Source of the DNA: Syntrophorhabdaceae bacterium PtaU1.Bin034
Lineage (GTDB): Bacteria; Desulfobacterota_G; Syntrophorhabdia; Syntrophorhabdales; WCHB1-27
Direction of reading: 5' to 3'
DNA length: 5,110 bases
Assembly (NCBI GenBank): GCA_002067405.1
Contig: MVRP01000262.1
Span: 1-5,110, forward strand
The position numbers were made by a program, and so were the translations under genes. The notes below the pieces were generated by a model, which made no database searches, was not told the DNA's origin, and saw only the letters and a list, made by a program, of their open reading frames with translations. Below, in pieces: positions 4,115 through 5,110 of the stretch (positions are counted from its first letter, which is position 1; the number at the start of each line of letters is the position of its first letter).

Positions 4115-5110
4115 CTATTTATCGGTCACTGTGCTGTACGAAGAATGCGCCAGATAGAGTCCTCTTCCCTGCATCCTGTCCGAAGAGAGAAACCCATCGG
4201 GTGCGAGGCTTGTCGCAAGCATGACGGCGTTGATGTCGCGATGTTCCTTCCAGGCCTGTGATGTCTGGTTCTTGGGGTCGAGCCAAAAAGTTTCTATCTG
4301 TTCACCCAATGGCATATATTTTCTGAAGGCCTTCAGATCGGCCCCAATGGCGTCGCTGTCACTGCCGAATGCAGGTTGATTCTCTCCGATCAGGATCTCC
4401 AGTTTCTCGACGGCATGCAAGCCTATGGAAAGCCCGAGCTCACGAAAGGCAAGCCGGAACCGGGCCGGCGCATAAAAGAAGTTTGTCCTCCCTGAGTACA
4501 TTAAACCCGGCAGAGAAGCATTGAGAAGGAGTTTAAGCAGGTCCGGCCCGTCAAGGGCGCCTTTGACGAAAAGCTGGGCTGCCCTGAAAGCATCACACAA
4601 AAGACCGCCAAGGCCGAGGACGTCATCCGTCCGCCAGTCCTTCCCTTCGCAAATACGCGCCATGTCGTTGATCTGCTCGGTAAGATGGAGAGATTGTGGT
4701 GTTTCAGGATCATGTGTCGCGGTGGCCTGGAGCTGAATATAGGTGATGAGGCCGTCAATAGGGTCGTGGAGCCCCATGGAGGTCACAAGCGGGTACGACA
4801 GGTCTATGCTCATTTTCCAGAACATTTGCCTTTGATCCGTTCCGCAGAGGGTATAAACAAATCCTGCATGGGCAGCCTTTGCCAGTTCCATCGCCCACCG
4901 GTTATACCGGAAATCTCCGGTAACCACGCTGACACGGTTGAGCGCGTGCATCCACTTTGTAAGATAATGATAGTACTGCCCGTCCCTCTCCCATTCCGCA
5001 CACTCATCAAAAGGCTCTTCCGGGCTTCGCTCGTCACGTGGCTTGCCGATCCTCAAACCTCTCCCGGTAGGGTGGGCGCTACCCTCCTGTTCGGACAATC
5101 CGCTAATCCA
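4115..5110 (-). CDS. Large uncharacterised protein, possibly (alpha/alpha)-barrel type, N terminus beyond the right edge
   Basis: 331 residues are visible; the start lies past the window. The frame is open through the edge (WISGLSEQEG...), and the only candidate start nearby, a TTG at 5098, has no ribosome site, so the gene is partial. Blocks that resemble conserved uncharacterised bacterial proteins I recall are GLRIGK (18-23), FDECAEWERDGQYYHYLTKW (34-53), MFWKMSIDLSYPLVTSMGLH (96-115), DPIDGLITYIQLQATA (116-131) and LGLGGLLCDAF (165-175). The many Trp, His and Tyr residues in helical repeats suggest a barrel of the N-acylglucosamine 2-epimerase or glycosidase kind, but that is inference and no catalytic residue can be assigned. 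No signal peptide is visible in this part. The small lipoprotein gene follows 33 bases after the TAG stop. A role on sugars or glycans is possible but unproven. Confidence 0.8.
   Translation of the reverse strand, partial: WISGLSEQEGSAHPTGRGLRIGKPRDERSPEEPFDECAEWERDGQYYHYLTKWMHALNRVSVVTGDFRYNRWAMELAKAAHAGFVYTLCGTDQRQMFWKMSIDLSYPLVTSMGLHDPIDGLITYIQLQATATHDPETPQSLHLTEQINDMARICEGKDWRTDDVLGLGGLLCDAFRAAQLFVKGALDGPDLLKLLLNASLPGLMYSGRTNFFYAPARFRLAFRELGLSIGLHAVEKLEILIGENQPAFGSDSDAIGADLKAFRKYMPLGEQIETFWLDPKNQTSQAWKEHRDINAVMLATSLAPDGFLSSDRMQGRGLYLAHSSYSTVTDK

Noticed and set aside
5096..5098. TTG at 5098 as the start of the large right-hand gene
   Set aside because: The frame stays open to the window edge (WISG just upstream), no ribosome site is present, and related proteins as I recall them are longer at the N terminus.
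1..5110. CRISPR array, tRNA, rRNA, transposase, phage or toxin-antitoxin genes, known riboswitches
   Set aside because: I looked for regular spaced repeats, cloverleaf or riboswitch cores, terminal inverted repeats and hallmark protein motifs on both strands and saw none.

Overview
The window looks like chromosomal DNA of a Gram-negative bacterium. Two genes encode probable lipoproteins, one encodes a Sec-exported BamE-like protein, and Shine-Dalgarno sequences are strong (AGGAGG type). The mix of an AlaA-type aminotransferase, a DUF72 protein, a PEGA lipoprotein and uncharacterised exported proteins is one I associate with Desulfobacterota (former Deltaproteobacteria) or Nitrospirota. That placement is an inference from gene content and protein style. 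No rRNA, tRNA, CRISPR array, transposase or phage gene was seen.

Layout from left to right. The 5' part of an alanine-forming aminotransferase gene (alaA) lies on the minus strand and runs off the left edge, behind its own extended -10 promoter. Next on the minus strand is a DUF72 (YecE-like) gene; a good promoter sits so close to its GTG start that the mRNA may be leaderless. Two minus-strand genes follow as a tight pair: a PEGA-domain lipoprotein with a proline-rich linker, and 12 bases downstream a small exported BamE/SmpA-like protein. Ahead of the pair is a 14-codon leader ORF with the best ribosome site of that region, and its stop overlaps the lipoprotein start (ATGA). A gene-poor stretch of roughly 500 bases follows, holding only promoter-like and palindromic sequence. 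The only plus-strand gene is a small basic protein of 58 residues, preceded by what looks like the remains of another small ORF.

The right side is again on the minus strand. A large uncharacterised protein, resembling (alpha/alpha)-barrel proteins, is cut by the right edge. A small lipoprotein gene follows 33 bases downstream and belongs to a family rich in aromatic residues. It is interrupted by a one-base frameshift exactly at a run of seven A's. Restoring one base gives a continuous 127-residue lipoprotein.

The theme is envelope biology: two lipoproteins and one exported protein of unknown role, next to housekeeping metabolism. No clearly new defence or mobile system is present. The most useful observations are the A7 frameshift, the probable leaderless DUF72 gene, the translationally coupled leader ORF, and the broken small ORF ahead of the 58-residue gene.
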